Assembly: GCA_964620045.1 (NCBI GenBank)
Contig: CAZUJL010000001.1
Location: forward strand, 533,389 to 597,388
DNA length: 64,000 bases
DNA from: VFKU01 sp964620045
GTDB lineage: Bacteria; Hydrogenedentota; Hydrogenedentia; Hydrogenedentales; GCA-2746185
Direction of reading: 5' to 3'
Below the pieces are notes generated by a model that was not told where the DNA came from, made no database searches, and was given only the letters and a program-made list of their open reading frames with translations. Of the stretch, positions 18,958-27,998 are shown in pieces. The position numbers and the translations under genes are program-made. Position 1 is the stretch's first letter. Every line of letters starts with the position of its first letter.

Positions 18958-20844
18958 CTAGTATATCAGTTGAAATTCCGGATGCATGAACAGGCTCCAC
19001 AGGAAATCCTGCAGGTCTTCCGATTTGGAAAGGTCCAACCCCGCATCGGCCACGAGCTGCCGCTCGGCGGCGGACGGCTGCCGCTGCATTGCGCGGACGT
19101 ATAACTCGCCGACCGGATCGGTTAGCGGCGTTTTCAGCAGGTGGTTCGCCGCCTTGGCCAGGTACTTCGCCAGCGTCTCGCCGTTGGTCAACTCGATGCC
19201 TTGCAGGCGCGAATATTCCAGCGGGCGGCGCATGGTGACCATTTCGCGGTTCGGCCGGCCGAGCACCAGCGCGAGTTCATCCGCCGGCACGCGCCACGCG
19301 CGCACGGTGCCCTCGGAACGCGAATCCTCCTGCGGCGCAGGCTCATACTTCGGCTCCGCCTGCCAGAATCCTGTCACGCGCGACATCGCGTCGTAAAATT
19401 GTTCCGCATCGATACGACGCACGGCGGGGCCGTGGAACACATACCCGCCTTCGCCTTCGATCGCGGTGTTGCTCACGAGTTGGTACGCCTGCGACGACGC
19501 AATCTGGCCGAGCAATCGCTGCAAGTCATAACCATTCGCCGCGAAATCCGCCGCGAGCCAGTCAAGCAGATCCTCGGACCAGGGCGGATTCTCCAGCACG
19601 TCGGTCGGCTCGCTCATGCCGCGACCCATCAGCGCGCCCCACACGCGGTTGACCAGCATGCGCGTGAAGCGGCCGTTGTCCGGGGCGACGACGAGCTCGG
19701 CCACACGCGCCTGCCGCTCCGGCAAGGTCACGGCGGCGTCGATCGCGCCGAGTTCCGGGAACAGAAAGCGCAGCTCGGCCGTCTTGCCGGTGGGCACGTC
19801 GCAGCGCACGAGTTCGAGGGGCGCCTCGGAGAACGCGCTCGCGAGGCCATAGGCGTCCGCGAGTTTCCAGTTGTCCACAAAGCTGTCGTGGCACGAGGCG
19901 CATTTGAGGTTCACGCCCATGAACACCTGCGACACGTTGCGCGCGGCCTGCATCGGCGCGGTCTGGTTCGCTGTCGCCGCGCCACGCCACACGATGCCCT
20001 TGATGAATCCGCCGGACCCGGCGGTGCCGCTGACGAGTTCGCGGGTGAACTGATCGTAGGTTTTGTTGTCGCGCAGCGACGAATACAGCCAGCCGGTAAT
20101 CTGTTCGCGGCCGCCGTCAATGTAGCCCGTGCCCTGGAAGTCGTTGCGCAGCGTGTCGTTCCAAAACGTCATCCAGTGCTCGGCGTAGCTGCGGCGATCG
20201 GCGAGCAGGCTCTGTACAAGCTGTTCGCGCTTGTCTTTCTTCTTGGACCCAACAAAATCGGTGAGTTCCGAGTCCGTCGGCAGCAACCCGATCAGATCGA
20301 GATACGCACGCCGCGCGAAAACACGATCTTCAACGGTGGCCGGCACCTCAATCTTTCGATCGGCGAAATACGCCGCGGCAAACCGATCAATCGGCGCTTT
20401 CGATCCATGAATACCCGGCACATTGGGCACGGCCACCTCGCGCGGCTTAAGCGGCGGCGTCCATGCCGGCGCGAGCGGCGTGGCGAGGTCCCAGTTCAGG
20501 CCCTCGTTAATCCAGCGGCGCAGAATGTTAATCTGCTCGGGCGTAAGCGGCTCGCCCTTGTTCGGCATCCGCTCTTCCTTGTCCGTGCTGGTGACCAGTT
20601 CAATGAGCAGGCTCTCGTCCGCCTTGCCCAAGACGACCGCCGGCCCGAACTCGCCCCCCTTCAGCAGTTCTTCTCGTGACAACATGCTCAGCCCGCCGCG
20701 ACGCTCTTCGAGGCCGTGGCACTTCAGGCACCGTTCGGCCAGGATCGTGTGCACGTCGCGGGAAAAGGAAATCGGCTGCTGGGCAGTCGCGCCGCCTGCA
20801 GCAACGAGCACTAAAATTCCGGAAATCCATCGCATCATGGTCAT
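18958..20844 (-). CDS. DUF1549/DUF1553 protein with planctomycete-type cytochrome c domain
   Basis: 628 residues with a signal peptide (ending about ATAQQ). The heme site CLKCH (Cys39, Cys42, His43) opens the planctomycete cytochrome domain, with MPNKGEPLTPEQINILRRWI completing it. The DUF1549 part has a second CASCH motif at about residue 312 (CASCHDSFVDNW). DUF1553 forms the C-terminal third (FTRMLVNRVWGALMGRG). It should be a periplasmic two-heme protein that needs the cytochrome c assembly genes at 58.8-62.0 kb. It pairs with the DUF1501 gene; the substrate of the pair is unknown. Confidence 0.88.
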   Translation of the reverse strand: MTMMRWISGILVLVAAGGATAQQPISFSRDVHTILAERCLKCHGLEERRGGLSMLSREELLKGGEFGPAVVLGKADESLLIELVTSTDKEERMPNKGEPLTPEQINILRRWINEGLNWDLATPLAPAWTPPLKPREVAVPNVPGIHGSKAPIDRFAAAYFADRKIEVPATVEDRVFARRAYLDLIGLLPTDSELTDFVGSKKKDKREQLVQSLLADRRSYAEHWMTFWNDTLRNDFQGTGYIDGGREQITGWLYSSLRDNKTYDQFTRELVSGTAGSGGFIKGIVWRGAATANQTAPMQAARNVSQVFMGVNLKCASCHDSFVDNWKLADAYGLASAFSEAPLELVRCDVPTGKTAELRFLFPELGAIDAAVTLPERQARVAELVVAPDNGRFTRMLVNRVWGALMGRGMSEPTDVLENPPWSEDLLDWLAADFAANGYDLQRLLGQIASSQAYQLVSNTAIEGEGGYVFHGPAVRRIDAEQFYDAMSRVTGFWQAEPKYEPAPQEDSRSEGTVRAWRVPADELALVLGRPNREMVTMRRPLEYSRLQGIELTNGETLAKYLAKAANHLLKTPLTDPVGELYVRAMQRQPSAAERQLVADAGLDLSKSEDLQDFLWSLFMHPEFQLIY

Positions 20845-20898
20845 GCCAGCATAATAACCGATTTCGGACGATCAACCGCCTCAATCGTCACAGACGGC

Positions 20899-23349
20899 CT
20901 AGAACAGTCCATACGGATCGAGATCGGATTTTAATACAACGCTTTTCGGAATCGTCTCATCAAACTGCACACGCAACTGCCGGGCAAGTGCATTCAGTGT
21001 TTTCGCGGATCGGCAAAACGCGCCGAGGTTCCAGCGGTATTTGGTCTTGACGCGGTAAATCGTGGCCGGCGCGGGGCCGAGCAGTTCGACGGCCCGGAGA
21101 TCCTGGGTTTCGAGCGCCTCGCGCGCCCACCCGACCAGGCGCATGGCGGCGCGCTCGGCGGCGGATTCGTCTTCGGATTCAATGGTGAATTGGACCATGC
21201 GGCGGAAGGGCGGATAGCCGGAGCGCTGGCGGTCGGCGATCTCGCGGCGGTAGAACGCGGCGTAGTCGTGGTGCTGCGCGGCCAGAATCGCGTAGTGGTT
21301 CGGCCGGCAGGTCTGGATCAGCACCTCGCCGGGGCGCTCGCCGCGGCCCGCGCGGCCGGCCACCTGCGTGAGCAACTGGAAAATATTCTCGGCCGCTCGG
21401 AAGTCGGGCATGGCGAGGCCGTTGTCGGCGTTCAGCACGCCCACGAGCGTAACGCCGGGATAGTCGTGCCCCTTCGCGATCATCTGCGTGCCCACGAGCA
21501 CATCGACCTCGTGCTTCGCGAAGCGTTGCAGAATTTTCGCGTGACCGTGCTTCGTCGCCGTCGTGTCGCGATCCATCCGCTCGATGCGCGCGTTCGGGAA
21601 ACTGCGCAGCAGGTAGTCCTCCACCTTCTGCGTGCCCTGGCCGAGATAGGTCAGCGGCGCGAAGCCGCAGTCATCGCACGCCATCGGCACGCGCCGGCGC
21701 AAGTTGCAGTAGTGGCACGCGAGAAACTGTCCGCGCGCGTGATACGTCATCGTCACGTGGCAATCGGTGCACGCCGTGCACGATCCGCAGGCCGGGCACA
21801 GCAAGAACGGCGAATGTCCGCGCCGGTTGAGCAGCAGAATCACCTGTTCGCGCTCGGCGATCCGCGCGCCGACCGCATCCTCCAGCATGCGCGAGAGCAC
21901 GACCTCGCCCGCCTGCTCGCGCACTTCGGCGCGCATATCCACGAGCTTCACCTGCGGCAACGCGGCGCGGGTGGCGCGGCGTTTCAGCTCGAGCCGCACA
22001 GACTTGCCGGTCTCGCTGTTGTGGTAGGACTCGATGCTCGGCGTGGCGGAGCCGAGCACGCACACGGCGTTGTTCATCTGCGCGCGCACGATGGCAGCGT
22101 CGCGCGCATGGTAGCGCGGCACTTCGCCCTGTTTGTATGAGCCGTCGTGCTCTTCGTCCACGATGATGATGCCGAGGTTTTGCAGCGGCGCGAAGATGGC
22201 CGAGCGCGCGCCGACCACAATGCGCACCTCGCCACGCTGCGCGCGCCGCCATTCGTCGTAGCGCTCGCCCGCGCTGAGGCCGCTGTGCAGCACGGCGATG
22301 TCGGTCTGGAACCGCGCGAGGAAGCGGCCTACGGTCTGCGGCGTCAGCGAGATTTCCGGCACGAGCACGATCGCGCTTTTCCCAAGCGCCAGCGCGCGTT
22401 CGATCACCTGCAAATACACTTCAGTCTTGCCGGAACCCGTGATGCCGTGCATCAGGAATGTTTTGAACTCAGCGGTATCCAGCGACCGCGCGACGGCATC
22501 GAAGGCCGCCTGTTGTTCCTCGTTCAGCGGCAGTTTCTCGCGCGAGGCCGCGTCCGCATGCAACAACGGCGTCCGGTACATCTCGCGATCTTCGCGGCGG
22601 ATAAGGCCTTTTTCTTCCAGCCCTTTCAGCGCTGCCGTGGTCGCGTCGTGTCGTGTGCACAGCGGCGCGGCCGCTTGCTCCGGATCGTTGCGAAGGAGGT
22701 CAAAATAAATCGCCGCCTGTTTAGGCGCACGGCGTTGCAGGGCCACTTGCTCTTCGATCGGCAGCACCGCCTCTTCAATGAGTACCGCCCACGCTTCGGT
22801 GCGCTCGGAGACCGTCGCCCGCGTCGCAACGGACGCCCGGGTGAGCGCGCCACGCCGTTCCAGCGCGGCCAGCGCGGATGCCAATTCCTCCTCGCCCAGC
22901 ATGCGCTTGAGTTCGGCGTCGTCCAGCGGCCCGCGCGCGTGCAGCGCGGCAATCACTTCGCGCTGGCGCTCGGTGTAGCGACCATCCGGCAATGCAGACG
23001 CGAGACGATATTCTTTTTTCGTACGCTGGTTGATGCCGGGCGGCACGGCGCTCGGCAGCACTTCGCCCAGCGAGCAGCAGTAGTACTCCGCGATCCACGT
23101 GCAGAGCTTGATGATCTCCGGCGACAGCGCGGGCGTTTCGTCCGGCAGCTCGGCGATGTCGCGGACCTTCTCGATCTCGCTCTCGTCAGACAGCCCGACG
23201 ATATATCCTGTCTCGAGCCGGCGCTGCACCGGCACAAGCGCGCGCATGCCGATCGCGGCACGATCGGCATACGTCGGCGGAATGGAATAGGTAAAAGGGT
23301 GGTCGAGCGGTAGCGGCAGGGCCACCTGCGCGAAGCGGCGCCCCGGCAT
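20899..23349 (-). CDS. priA: Primosomal protein N' (replication restart helicase)
   Basis: 816 residues. PriA binds stalled forks and unwinds the lagging strand so that DnaB can reload. Walker A is GITGSGKTEVY, Walker B is DEEHDGSYK, and an eight-cysteine zinc region runs from CPACGSCTACTDCH to CDDCG. The final domain ends LDPYGLF. An HNH nuclease gene lies 3 nt upstream, so the two form an operon. Confidence 0.96.
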   Translation of the reverse strand: MPGRRFAQVALPLPLDHPFTYSIPPTYADRAAIGMRALVPVQRRLETGYIVGLSDESEIEKVRDIAELPDETPALSPEIIKLCTWIAEYYCCSLGEVLPSAVPPGINQRTKKEYRLASALPDGRYTERQREVIAALHARGPLDDAELKRMLGEEELASALAALERRGALTRASVATRATVSERTEAWAVLIEEAVLPIEEQVALQRRAPKQAAIYFDLLRNDPEQAAAPLCTRHDATTAALKGLEEKGLIRREDREMYRTPLLHADAASREKLPLNEEQQAAFDAVARSLDTAEFKTFLMHGITGSGKTEVYLQVIERALALGKSAIVLVPEISLTPQTVGRFLARFQTDIAVLHSGLSAGERYDEWRRAQRGEVRIVVGARSAIFAPLQNLGIIIVDEEHDGSYKQGEVPRYHARDAAIVRAQMNNAVCVLGSATPSIESYHNSETGKSVRLELKRRATRAALPQVKLVDMRAEVREQAGEVVLSRMLEDAVGARIAEREQVILLLNRRGHSPFLLCPACGSCTACTDCHVTMTYHARGQFLACHYCNLRRRVPMACDDCGFAPLTYLGQGTQKVEDYLLRSFPNARIERMDRDTTATKHGHAKILQRFAKHEVDVLVGTQMIAKGHDYPGVTLVGVLNADNGLAMPDFRAAENIFQLLTQVAGRAGRGERPGEVLIQTCRPNHYAILAAQHHDYAAFYRREIADRQRSGYPPFRRMVQFTIESEDESAAERAAMRLVGWAREALETQDLRAVELLGPAPATIYRVKTKYRWNLGAFCRSAKTLNALARQLRVQFDETIPKSVVLKSDLDPYGLF

Positions 23350-23352
23350 CGG

Positions 23353-23949
23353 CTACTCCCGCAGTTCGGCGTCCCAGTAAGCCGTGTCGAGGAAGCGCTG
23401 CCAGCTCGAGATGCGCCCGGCGGGCAGGCGCGTGCCGAGCGTCGGCAGCCACGCCGGCTTGTGCGGCCGGCGGATCAGCGGCATTTCGGCCTCGGGCGGC
23501 GTGCGATCGCCCTTGCGCACGTTGCACTGCACGCACGCAAGCACGAGGTTGTCCCACGTGTCGCGTCCGCCGCGCGACCGCGGCATGACGTGGTCAATGG
23601 TCAATTCCGACTTCGCGAGTTTCTTCCCGCAGTACTGGCAGGTGCTCTTGTCGCGCTCGAAAATGCTGCGGCGCGAGAAGCGCACTTCCTTGTGGAAGAA
23701 GCCATTGAATGCGTTGAGGATGATGATCTCCGGCACGCGCACTTTCATCGTCGGCGTGTGAATGAACCGGCCCTCTTCGCGCGCGAGCGACAACTCGCAC
23801 CAGTCGGAGAAATCGTGTTGGCGGTAATCTGCCGGATCAACGGCGCGGGCGAGGTCCTGATAGAGCAGCGCAAGGGCGCGGCGGACGGACGCAACGTTCA
23901 CGGCCACCCACGAGCGGTTCAGGACAAGTACCTGGCCCTCGATGTGCAT
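23353..23949 (-). CDS. HNH endonuclease family protein
   Basis: 198 residues from the ATG at 23949, which has AGAGG about 7 nt upstream; the longer frame starting at 24012 is not needed. CQYCGKK, IDHVMPRSRGG, DNL and ACVQCN form a complete HNH site with two zinc CxxC pairs. The 100-residue N-terminus (QVLVLNRSWVAVNVASVRRA) is shared with a widespread group of chromosomal HNH proteins found near housekeeping genes. No restriction partner is adjacent. It precedes priA by 3 nt, hinting at a DNA-repair role. Confidence 0.85.
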   Translation of the reverse strand: MHIEGQVLVLNRSWVAVNVASVRRALALLYQDLARAVDPADYRQHDFSDWCELSLAREEGRFIHTPTMKVRVPEIIILNAFNGFFHKEVRFSRRSIFERDKSTCQYCGKKLAKSELTIDHVMPRSRGGRDTWDNLVLACVQCNVRKGDRTPPEAEMPLIRRPHKPAWLPTLGTRLPAGRISSWQRFLDTAYWDAELRE

Positions 23950-24084
23950 GCACGACCTCTCGGTGTGCCGCGCGCGCCGTGCGCCCGGCCCGTGCCACCC
24001 ACGCCCATGCATACTACAAATCGCCTGTTAAACCTGCATGAGCAAGGGATAATGAGTATAGAAATCTCGCAAACCCCAGTTCAA

Positions 24085-24116
24085 CCTACCTTTTCTTTGG
24101 AGAAAGAAAAGGTAGG
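24085..24116. repeat. Perfect 14-bp hairpin
   Basis: CCTACCTTTTCTTT (24085-24098), a GGAG loop and AAAGAAAAGGTAGG (24103-24116) form a perfect stem. No T-run follows on either strand and both neighbours point away, so it is not a terminator. Confidence 0.75.
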
Positions 24117-24149
24117 ACCAAAAGAAACCATAAAGGGGTTTGGGAATGT

Positions 24150-24218
24150 GGGAGGGCGAGCGTCGTCGCGAGCTACAGTCGCCGGTAAATCCAAGCTCGC
24201 GAGGACGCTCGCCCTCCC
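24150..24218. repeat. 25-bp inverted repeat with 19-nt loop (REP-like)
   Basis: Arms at 24150-24174 and 24194-24218 are complementary at 24 of 25 positions (one mismatch at the 16th base). Each begins or ends with the GGGAGGGCGAGCGTC element. The size and G+C-rich stem resemble REP/RAYT-type or small non-autonomous mobile repeats. Confidence 0.75.
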
Positions 24219-24280
24219 GCTGCGCCTGAGCTTGCTCCGGTAGATAGAATGGTGATCTCGACAACGGAAAGGGCGCGGCG

Positions 24281-24844
24281 ATGGGCGACGACTTTCTGGG
24301 CGGCCTGGCAAAGAGTATTTCCGACATTGAGCGTCGCGCACGGGAACATTTCGGCAAGCTGGACTACGAGACGTTCAACTGGAGCTCCGAGCCGGGCCGC
24401 TGGAGCATCGGACAGTGCCTTGAGCATCTGGTGAAATCGAACGAGCCCTACTTCGCCATTTTCGATCGTCTCGCGAACGGCACCCACCGCGCCACGATCT
24501 GGGAACAGATCCCAATCTGGCCGATGCTCTGGGGCAAGGCGCTCTACAACACCATCAAACCCGAAAACGCGCGCAAAGCCAAGGCACCCAAAATTTTCCA
24601 ACCAACGATCGGGACGGTACTGCTCTCGACACTCGACGAGTTCTGCCGGCAACAGCCGCGGCTCATCGCCGCGATGAGCAACCTCAAACACCTCGACCTG
24701 GAGGCGACAATCATCACGTCGCCGGTCGCGAGAGTTATTACTTACAGCTTGAGAGACACCTTCGCGATTCTGGCCGCACATGAAGAGCGGCACATGCGCC
24801 AGGCGGAGCGGGTGTTGGTGGCAATGAGTAAGTTAAAGATCTAA
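24281..24844 (+). CDS. DinB family (four-helix) protein
   Basis: 187 residues. The helical layout, WSIGQCLEHLVKSNEPYF with the first metal His, and HEERHMRQAERVL with the last two are DinB/DfsB-type features. These proteins are often metal-binding thiol-dependent transferases, but many are of unknown function. GGAAAGGG precedes the ATG. It is convergent with the kinase-FGE gene. Confidence 0.8.
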   Translation: MGDDFLGGLAKSISDIERRAREHFGKLDYETFNWSSEPGRWSIGQCLEHLVKSNEPYFAIFDRLANGTHRATIWEQIPIWPMLWGKALYNTIKPENARKAKAPKIFQPTIGTVLLSTLDEFCRQQPRLIAAMSNLKHLDLEATIITSPVARVITYSLRDTFAILAAHEERHMRQAERVLVAMSKLKI

Positions 24845-24870
24845 GCGGCGGGACGCCGCTTCCACATTAA

Positions 24871-26553
24871 CTACTTCCCATTCGCCCGATTCGCCTGCAG
24901 TACGCAGCGGAATCCCACCGTGGTGAGTTGGGCTTCGCGGAAGAGGCCTTTGCGGGCGCAGCAGCGGAGTTCGGGGGGCTGGGAGTGCCAAGAGCCGCCG
25001 CGGACTACGCGGCGCGGTTCGCTGGGGACGTCGGTGTCGCCTCCCGTGCCGGGGTCGTAGGGCACGAAGGCGCCCGTGGTCCATTCGAACACGTTGCCGG
25101 CGAGATCGAAGACGCCGTCGGGCGTGGCGCCGGAGTCGTGCATGGTGACAATCGACGGCATGCCGAGGTAGTCGCCGTAGTTGCAGACGGCCGTGTCGGG
25201 TTCGAGCGTGCCCCAGGGATATTTGCGGCTGTCCTTGCCGCGCGCGGCGAATTCCCACTGGCGCTCGTTGGGAATTGCCTTGCCGCACCACTGCGCGTAG
25301 GCCTGGGCGTCGTCGAAGGTAACACCGACGACGGGCTGGCGCGGACCGTTCAGCTCAGGGTCGCGCCAATATTTCGGCTCGGCGTGGCCGGTGGCCTTTA
25401 TGAACGCGCCGTATTGGTCGTTCGTCACCGGGTACTTGTCGATGTAGAACGGCTCAATGCGCGTTTCGAATTCAGGCGCTTCCTCGCGGAAGTCGTTGCA
25501 GCCCATGAAAAAGCTGCCGCCGGGCAACAGGACCATGTTCTCCGTGGACACCTGCTTGCCGGACTGCGTCTGCACAGAGACGCCTTCGCGGGCCTTGTAT
25601 GACTTTTTGTAGGCGGTGCCGAGCGCGTCGCGGAACTCGCGCGCGGATTGCCAGCGGCGCTCGCGCTCCTTAAGCAACGCGCGGTCGAGCACCTCGACGA
25701 CGGAGGGCGAGACATCCTGTCGCACTTCGAGCACGGTGACCGGGTCGTCAATCGGCGTGCGCAGCGTGAGCAACTCGTGCAGGATCAGGCCCATGCTGTA
25801 AATATCGGAGCGGAAATCGATCGGCAGGTGGCGGTGCTGCTCGGGCGAGGCGTACACCGCCGTACCCACGATGCGTTTGGGCTTCGGCTGCCCCGGCTGC
25901 AGGACTTCCTGCTCGTCTTCCACGGCGACCGCGAGACCGAAGTCGAGCACCTTCGCGCGGTCGCCCGGCAGCAACATGATGTTTTCCGGCTTCAAGTCGC
26001 GGTGAACCACCATGCGGTGGGCGTAGTCGAGCGCGGAGAGCGACTGCAGCGTAAGGTCGATGGCGAGGTGCGCGTCCATCAGGCGGCGCTCGGCCCGGTG
26101 TTTCTTGAGGTACGCGCGCAGCGAGGCGCCCTTGAGCAGCTCCATCGTCAGGTACAGGATACCGTCGGGCGTGGTGCTCACGTCGTGGACGGACACGATA
26201 TTCTCGTGGCGCAGGCGGCGCGCGATCTGGGCCTCTTTAATGAAAAGCTGCTGGCCACGCTGGGTGGCGAGCGCGCGGGGGTGCATGAACTTCAGCGCGA
26301 CTTCTTCGTCGATCAGCGCGTCGTGCGCTTTATATACAACACCCATGCCGCCTTTGCCGATCTTGGCGTCGATAATGTACCGGTCGGCGATGCGGGTGCC
26401 GCTCTCGAAATTGAGGGCCTGTTCGGCGGGGCGCTGCTCGGTGGTGGGCACGCGGACGGCCGCGCCACAGCCGAAACACAGGCCGGGCCGCCCCTGGACC
26501 GTGTCCGGGACGATGATGCGAAGTCCGCAGCTCCCGCACGTGACATGGATCAT
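24871..26553 (-). CDS. Ser/Thr protein kinase fused to a formylglycine-generating-enzyme-like domain
   Basis: 560 residues from the ATG at 26553. That start places a zinc ribbon (Cys6, Cys9, Cys26, Cys29) at the very N-terminus; the upstream frame lacks family features. The Hanks kinase (about 59-330) is intact: GKGGMG, Lys88 in VALKF, HRDLKPEN, DFG and YASPEQ. A linker leads to an FGE/SUMF domain (about 355-555) with MVLLPGGSFFMGC, YPWG, NVFEWTTG, RRVVRGGSW and GFRC. No transmembrane helix is seen, so it is probably cytoplasmic. Such fusions are common in PVC bacteria. The FGE-like part usually lacks sulfatase-modifying activity and may be a binding domain. Confidence 0.88.
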   Translation of the reverse strand: MIHVTCGSCGLRIIVPDTVQGRPGLCFGCGAAVRVPTTEQRPAEQALNFESGTRIADRYIIDAKIGKGGMGVVYKAHDALIDEEVALKFMHPRALATQRGQQLFIKEAQIARRLRHENIVSVHDVSTTPDGILYLTMELLKGASLRAYLKKHRAERRLMDAHLAIDLTLQSLSALDYAHRMVVHRDLKPENIMLLPGDRAKVLDFGLAVAVEDEQEVLQPGQPKPKRIVGTAVYASPEQHRHLPIDFRSDIYSMGLILHELLTLRTPIDDPVTVLEVRQDVSPSVVEVLDRALLKERERRWQSAREFRDALGTAYKKSYKAREGVSVQTQSGKQVSTENMVLLPGGSFFMGCNDFREEAPEFETRIEPFYIDKYPVTNDQYGAFIKATGHAEPKYWRDPELNGPRQPVVGVTFDDAQAYAQWCGKAIPNERQWEFAARGKDSRKYPWGTLEPDTAVCNYGDYLGMPSIVTMHDSGATPDGVFDLAGNVFEWTTGAFVPYDPGTGGDTDVPSEPRRVVRGGSWHSQPPELRCCARKGLFREAQLTTVGFRCVLQANRANGK

Positions 26554-26636
26554 CGGTGGTTTTCCCGCCCCAAGGAATCTGTCGGGAATCGTAGCACTGG
26601 TGCGCCGATCCGGCAAAATAGGACAGCGTTTCACCA

Positions 26637-26665
26637 TTGACAAAGGCCTGATCGCCACTTAGGCT
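26637..26665 (+). promoter_or_regulatory. Probable promoter of the PilZ gene
   Basis: A perfect TTGACA at 26637-26642, a 17-nt spacer and TAGGCT at 26660-26665, about 34 nt before the ATG. Confidence 0.45.
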
Positions 26666-26698
26666 TCCGCCACGGGGAATACCGCTCGGGGGACTCTC

Positions 26699-27823
26699 AT
26701 GGAGTCGATTACGCTGAATCCGCCTTCGCAGGCGTCGCAGGAAAACCGTCGCGCGGCGCGCGTGCGCAAGGTGCGGCCGGTGGCATTTGTGGCGCGAAGC
26801 GCGGACGCCGAACCGGCGATGCGCACAGTGACGGCGAACATAAGCCGCGGCGGAATGCTGCTGGTGACACGGCAGGATTCATTTCCGCCGGCGGGCTCAA
26901 GTGTATTGCTGATGCCGTTTGATGTTTCCGCGCAAAACTCGCCCGATGCCGGCGCGGCAATCCAGGGTCGGATCGTGTACACACGTTTTTCGCCGCGCGC
27001 GCAGTTACGCTTCGCGGGACTGAAGTTTGAGCAGGATCTTCCCGCGCGCGCCGCGCAGATTCTGGGGCTCGACGGGCGACCGGATTCCGTGTCCGACGCC
27101 GTGACGACGCTGGAAGAATTGGAAATGCTTGCGACCGCGCCACGCGCTATCGCGCGGGCATCGTTTGACGATACCGCCCATGCCGCTCCCGAGCCGCGCA
27201 TGGCCGAGATGCCGATCAGCGAACCGTATGGCGGCGGACCCGTCGGCCGCGTGCGCGAAGCGCTGGCCATCGCGCGCGTGGAATTTATTCGCGCGACGAG
27301 CGCGTTTATGGAAGCGTGGGGTGAATCTCAAATCCGCGATACTTTGGGCGCGCGCCATGCCTTGGCGCGCGCGAAAGGCGCGGACGGTCTGCGCGAAATG
27401 AAACGCGAATGGATTGGGTTGCGCGGGAATTTCGCGGCGCTGGCCGAAGCGGAATTTGAAAAGAGCGGCGCGTGGCCCCGGGCCGGGTTCATGGATGCCG
27501 CCGAAAACCCCTATTACAACACCGAACAAGACCAGCCGCGCGCGGCCGTCATGCAGACACTGCGCATGCTGGCGGGCCAGGTGGGCCGGGTGCTCGTGCG
27601 GCATGGCTTTGTCGATGTCGGCGCAGGTTCAGACTGGGCGCTGACCAACGAACGCAGCGGGTTAACGTTTACGGGCGCGATGGCGTTTTCTGACGCCATG
27701 CGCGATACGTTGATGCGCGCGGGCCAGTTGCAGGCGGAATTGTTGCGCTCGCTTGAACAGGCCACTCTGATGCGGGAAAACGAAGCGCGCGCCGAAGCCT
27801 TGCGGATATGGGATCGCGCATAA
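26699..27823 (+). CDS. N-terminal PilZ domain protein
   Basis: 374 residues. RRAAR (residues 17-21) supplies RxxxR, and NISRGG the N/DxSxxG motif, so a c-di-GMP-binding PilZ domain occupies about 15-125. The remaining 250 residues are mostly helical and not recognised. It lies upstream of the flagellar operon with one gene between. A YcgR-like brake has PilZ at its C-terminus, so the order here is different. A c-di-GMP effector for motility or secretion is an inference. Confidence 0.72.
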   Translation: MESITLNPPSQASQENRRAARVRKVRPVAFVARSADAEPAMRTVTANISRGGMLLVTRQDSFPPAGSSVLLMPFDVSAQNSPDAGAAIQGRIVYTRFSPRAQLRFAGLKFEQDLPARAAQILGLDGRPDSVSDAVTTLEELEMLATAPRAIARASFDDTAHAAPEPRMAEMPISEPYGGGPVGRVREALAIARVEFIRATSAFMEAWGESQIRDTLGARHALARAKGADGLREMKREWIGLRGNFAALAEAEFEKSGAWPRAGFMDAAENPYYNTEQDQPRAAVMQTLRMLAGQVGRVLVRHGFVDVGAGSDWALTNERSGLTFTGAMAFSDAMRDTLMRAGQLQAELLRSLEQATLMRENEARAEALRIWDRA

Positions 27824-27864
27824 CGCAATCCTAACGCGTAGGCGATTTCCAGCACAGGTTTTTC

Positions 27865-27893
27865 TTTACAGGATTTCGGCTGAGGCATATACT
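27865..27893 (+). promoter_or_regulatory. Sigma70-type promoter of the CFI-box gene
   Basis: TTTACA at 27865-27870, a 17-nt spacer and TATACT at 27888-27893. The leader to the ATG at 27999 is about 100 nt. Confidence 0.6.
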
Positions 27894-27998
27894 CGACTGT
27901 ACGGATTCGGCACGCGGCGGGTTGTAGCGTGCGGTGGGCTGTCGGGGGTCTGCGCAGCAAACCATGGGCTTCGCGGTTAACACAGAGGGGATGTGTCT

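Larger units (their letters stand above)
23950..24280. other. Gene-free divergent region with hairpin repeats
   Basis: This 331-nt stretch between the HNH and DinB-like starts holds no convincing ORF. It contains two inverted-repeat structures, listed separately, and a flanking pair AAACCCC (24071-24077) and GGGGTTT (24135-24141). Confidence 0.6.

Noticed and set aside
24085..24116. Hairpin as a transcription terminator
   Set aside because: It lies between divergent genes and no T-run follows on either strand.
24871..25570. FGE-like domain as a diversity-generating-retroelement variable protein
   Set aside because: No reverse transcriptase or template repeat is nearby.
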